Origin: Ahniella sp.
GTDB lineage: Bacteria; Pseudomonadota; Gammaproteobacteria; Xanthomonadales; Ahniellaceae
Assembly: GCA_016712105.1 (NCBI GenBank)
Contig: JADJRU010000021.1
Span: 1-58,961, forward strand
Direction of reading: 5' to 3'
Length of the DNA stretch: 58,961 nt
Part shown: piece after piece, positions 58,569 through 58,961 of the stretch
How positions within the stretch are numbered: position 1 is the first letter of the stretch
How the letters are laid out: every line of letters begins with the position of its first letter
Notes under the pieces: generated by a model
The model's database searches: none
Seen by the model: the letters and a program-made list of their open reading frames with translations, nothing else
Told to the model about the DNA's origin: nothing
Translations under genes and position numbers: made by a program

Positions 58569-58961
58569 GGGATCACCGCGGCGGTCGACTTGCCCCGCTG
58601 TTGGTGCTGTGTTCTGTCCTGATGGCGGGCTGTACGGTCGATTCAACGCCATCCCGTGATTCGCTGATGGCACAACGCGCCATCGAAGCCGATATTCGAT
58701 TCCTCGCCGACGATCTTCTGGAAGGGCGTGAGGCGGGTACACGGTTTTGACCTTGCTGCCGCCTATGTGGCGGCGCAGTTCCGAAGCATGGGCCTCGAAC
58801 CGGGCGGCGACAAAGGCGACTGGTACCAGAACGTGGACATGGTCCGCGCGGTGCGCGAACGCGAGGGGGCGCAGTTCTTGCTGATCGCTCCAGGCAAACG
58901 CGAGCGCTTGCGCTTTCAGGATGAATTCCTGCCGGGCGTATCGTATGTATCCGCAGCCGTC
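58565..58961 (+). CDS. M28-family metallopeptidase lipoprotein, N-terminal part, one frame break
   Basis: ATG 58565 overlaps the kinase stop (ATGA). A lipoprotein signal (LAPLLVLCSVLMAGCTVD) is followed by IEADIRFLADDLLEGREAGTR, the start typical of M28 zinc aminopeptidases. A one-base gap at about 58748 (ACACGGTTTTGACC) puts the continuation FDLAAAYVAAQFRSMGLEPGG in another frame, with GDWYQNVDMVRAV after it. The window ends before the catalytic domain. Secreted or outer-membrane anchored peptidase by family; coupling to the kinase gene suggests linked expression. Confidence 0.8.

Overview
The window looks like a chromosome segment of a GC-rich gammaproteobacterium, most likely Xanthomonadales/Lysobacterales (Rhodanobacteraceae- or Lysobacteraceae-like). 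This is inferred from gene content and order: scpA-scpB-rluB, apaG-apaH, a class II glutamate-cysteine ligase, ligA-epmA, a PBP1b gene joined to a TPR lipoprotein, dispersed palindromic repeats, and a secreted beta-propeller ending in FRNGFE. No rRNA or tRNA gene was recognised.

Layout. 1-6.0 kb: an exported protein cut by the window edge, a WD40 protein, a SnoaL-like protein and a LytS/LytR two-component pair. 6.0-12.7 kb: a visibly more A+T-rich accessory island. It holds a NucS-like nuclease, a DUF262 protein, a HEPN protein, a small EF-Tu-domain-II-like barrel protein, a 39-codon ORF, and an ABC-type ATPase/HNH pair resembling Septu. It is flanked by a decayed coding repeat on the left and an IS5-type transposase remnant on the right. 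12.7-24.6 kb: recQ, a tandem repeat block, ntrB-ntrC, a POT peptide transporter, class I fumarase, a block of palindromic repeats, and a GAF-GAF protein with a degenerate GGDEF domain. 24.7-30.5 kb, minus strand: desaturase, gamma-carbonic anhydrase, CapD-type epimerase, galU and a cystathionine-synthase-type PLP enzyme. 30.6-41.6 kb: secreted propeller, diguanylate cyclase, 2OG-Fe oxygenase, DinG-type helicase, TPR lipoprotein with PBP1b, and class II fumarase. 41.7-52.9 kb: housekeeping genes (yciI, bolA, scpAB, rluB, apaGH, gshA, LOG family, epmA, ligA). 53-59 kb: an MFS/NTT-like transporter, a site-2 protease, a DUF192 protein, a PilZ protein, a membrane Ser/Thr kinase with four sensor repeats, and a partial M28 peptidase.

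Many otherwise intact conserved genes (recQ, ntrC, scpA, apaG, epmA, the PBP-independent transporters, the kinase and others) carry single-base frame breaks, while recognisable protein sequence continues in the next frame. The simplest reading is residual indel error in a long-read or metagenomic assembly. I therefore annotate these as whole genes and say where the frame changes. The defence-like island shows no such breaks.

The most interesting stretch is 6.6-12.4 kb. It combines three nuclease-type folds, a DUF262 sensor/nuclease, an ATPase and an EF-Tu-domain-II-like mini-protein in one co-directional run. The individual families are known from phage-defence and conflict systems. I do not recognise this combination, and especially not the barrel protein placed between the HEPN and ATPase genes.
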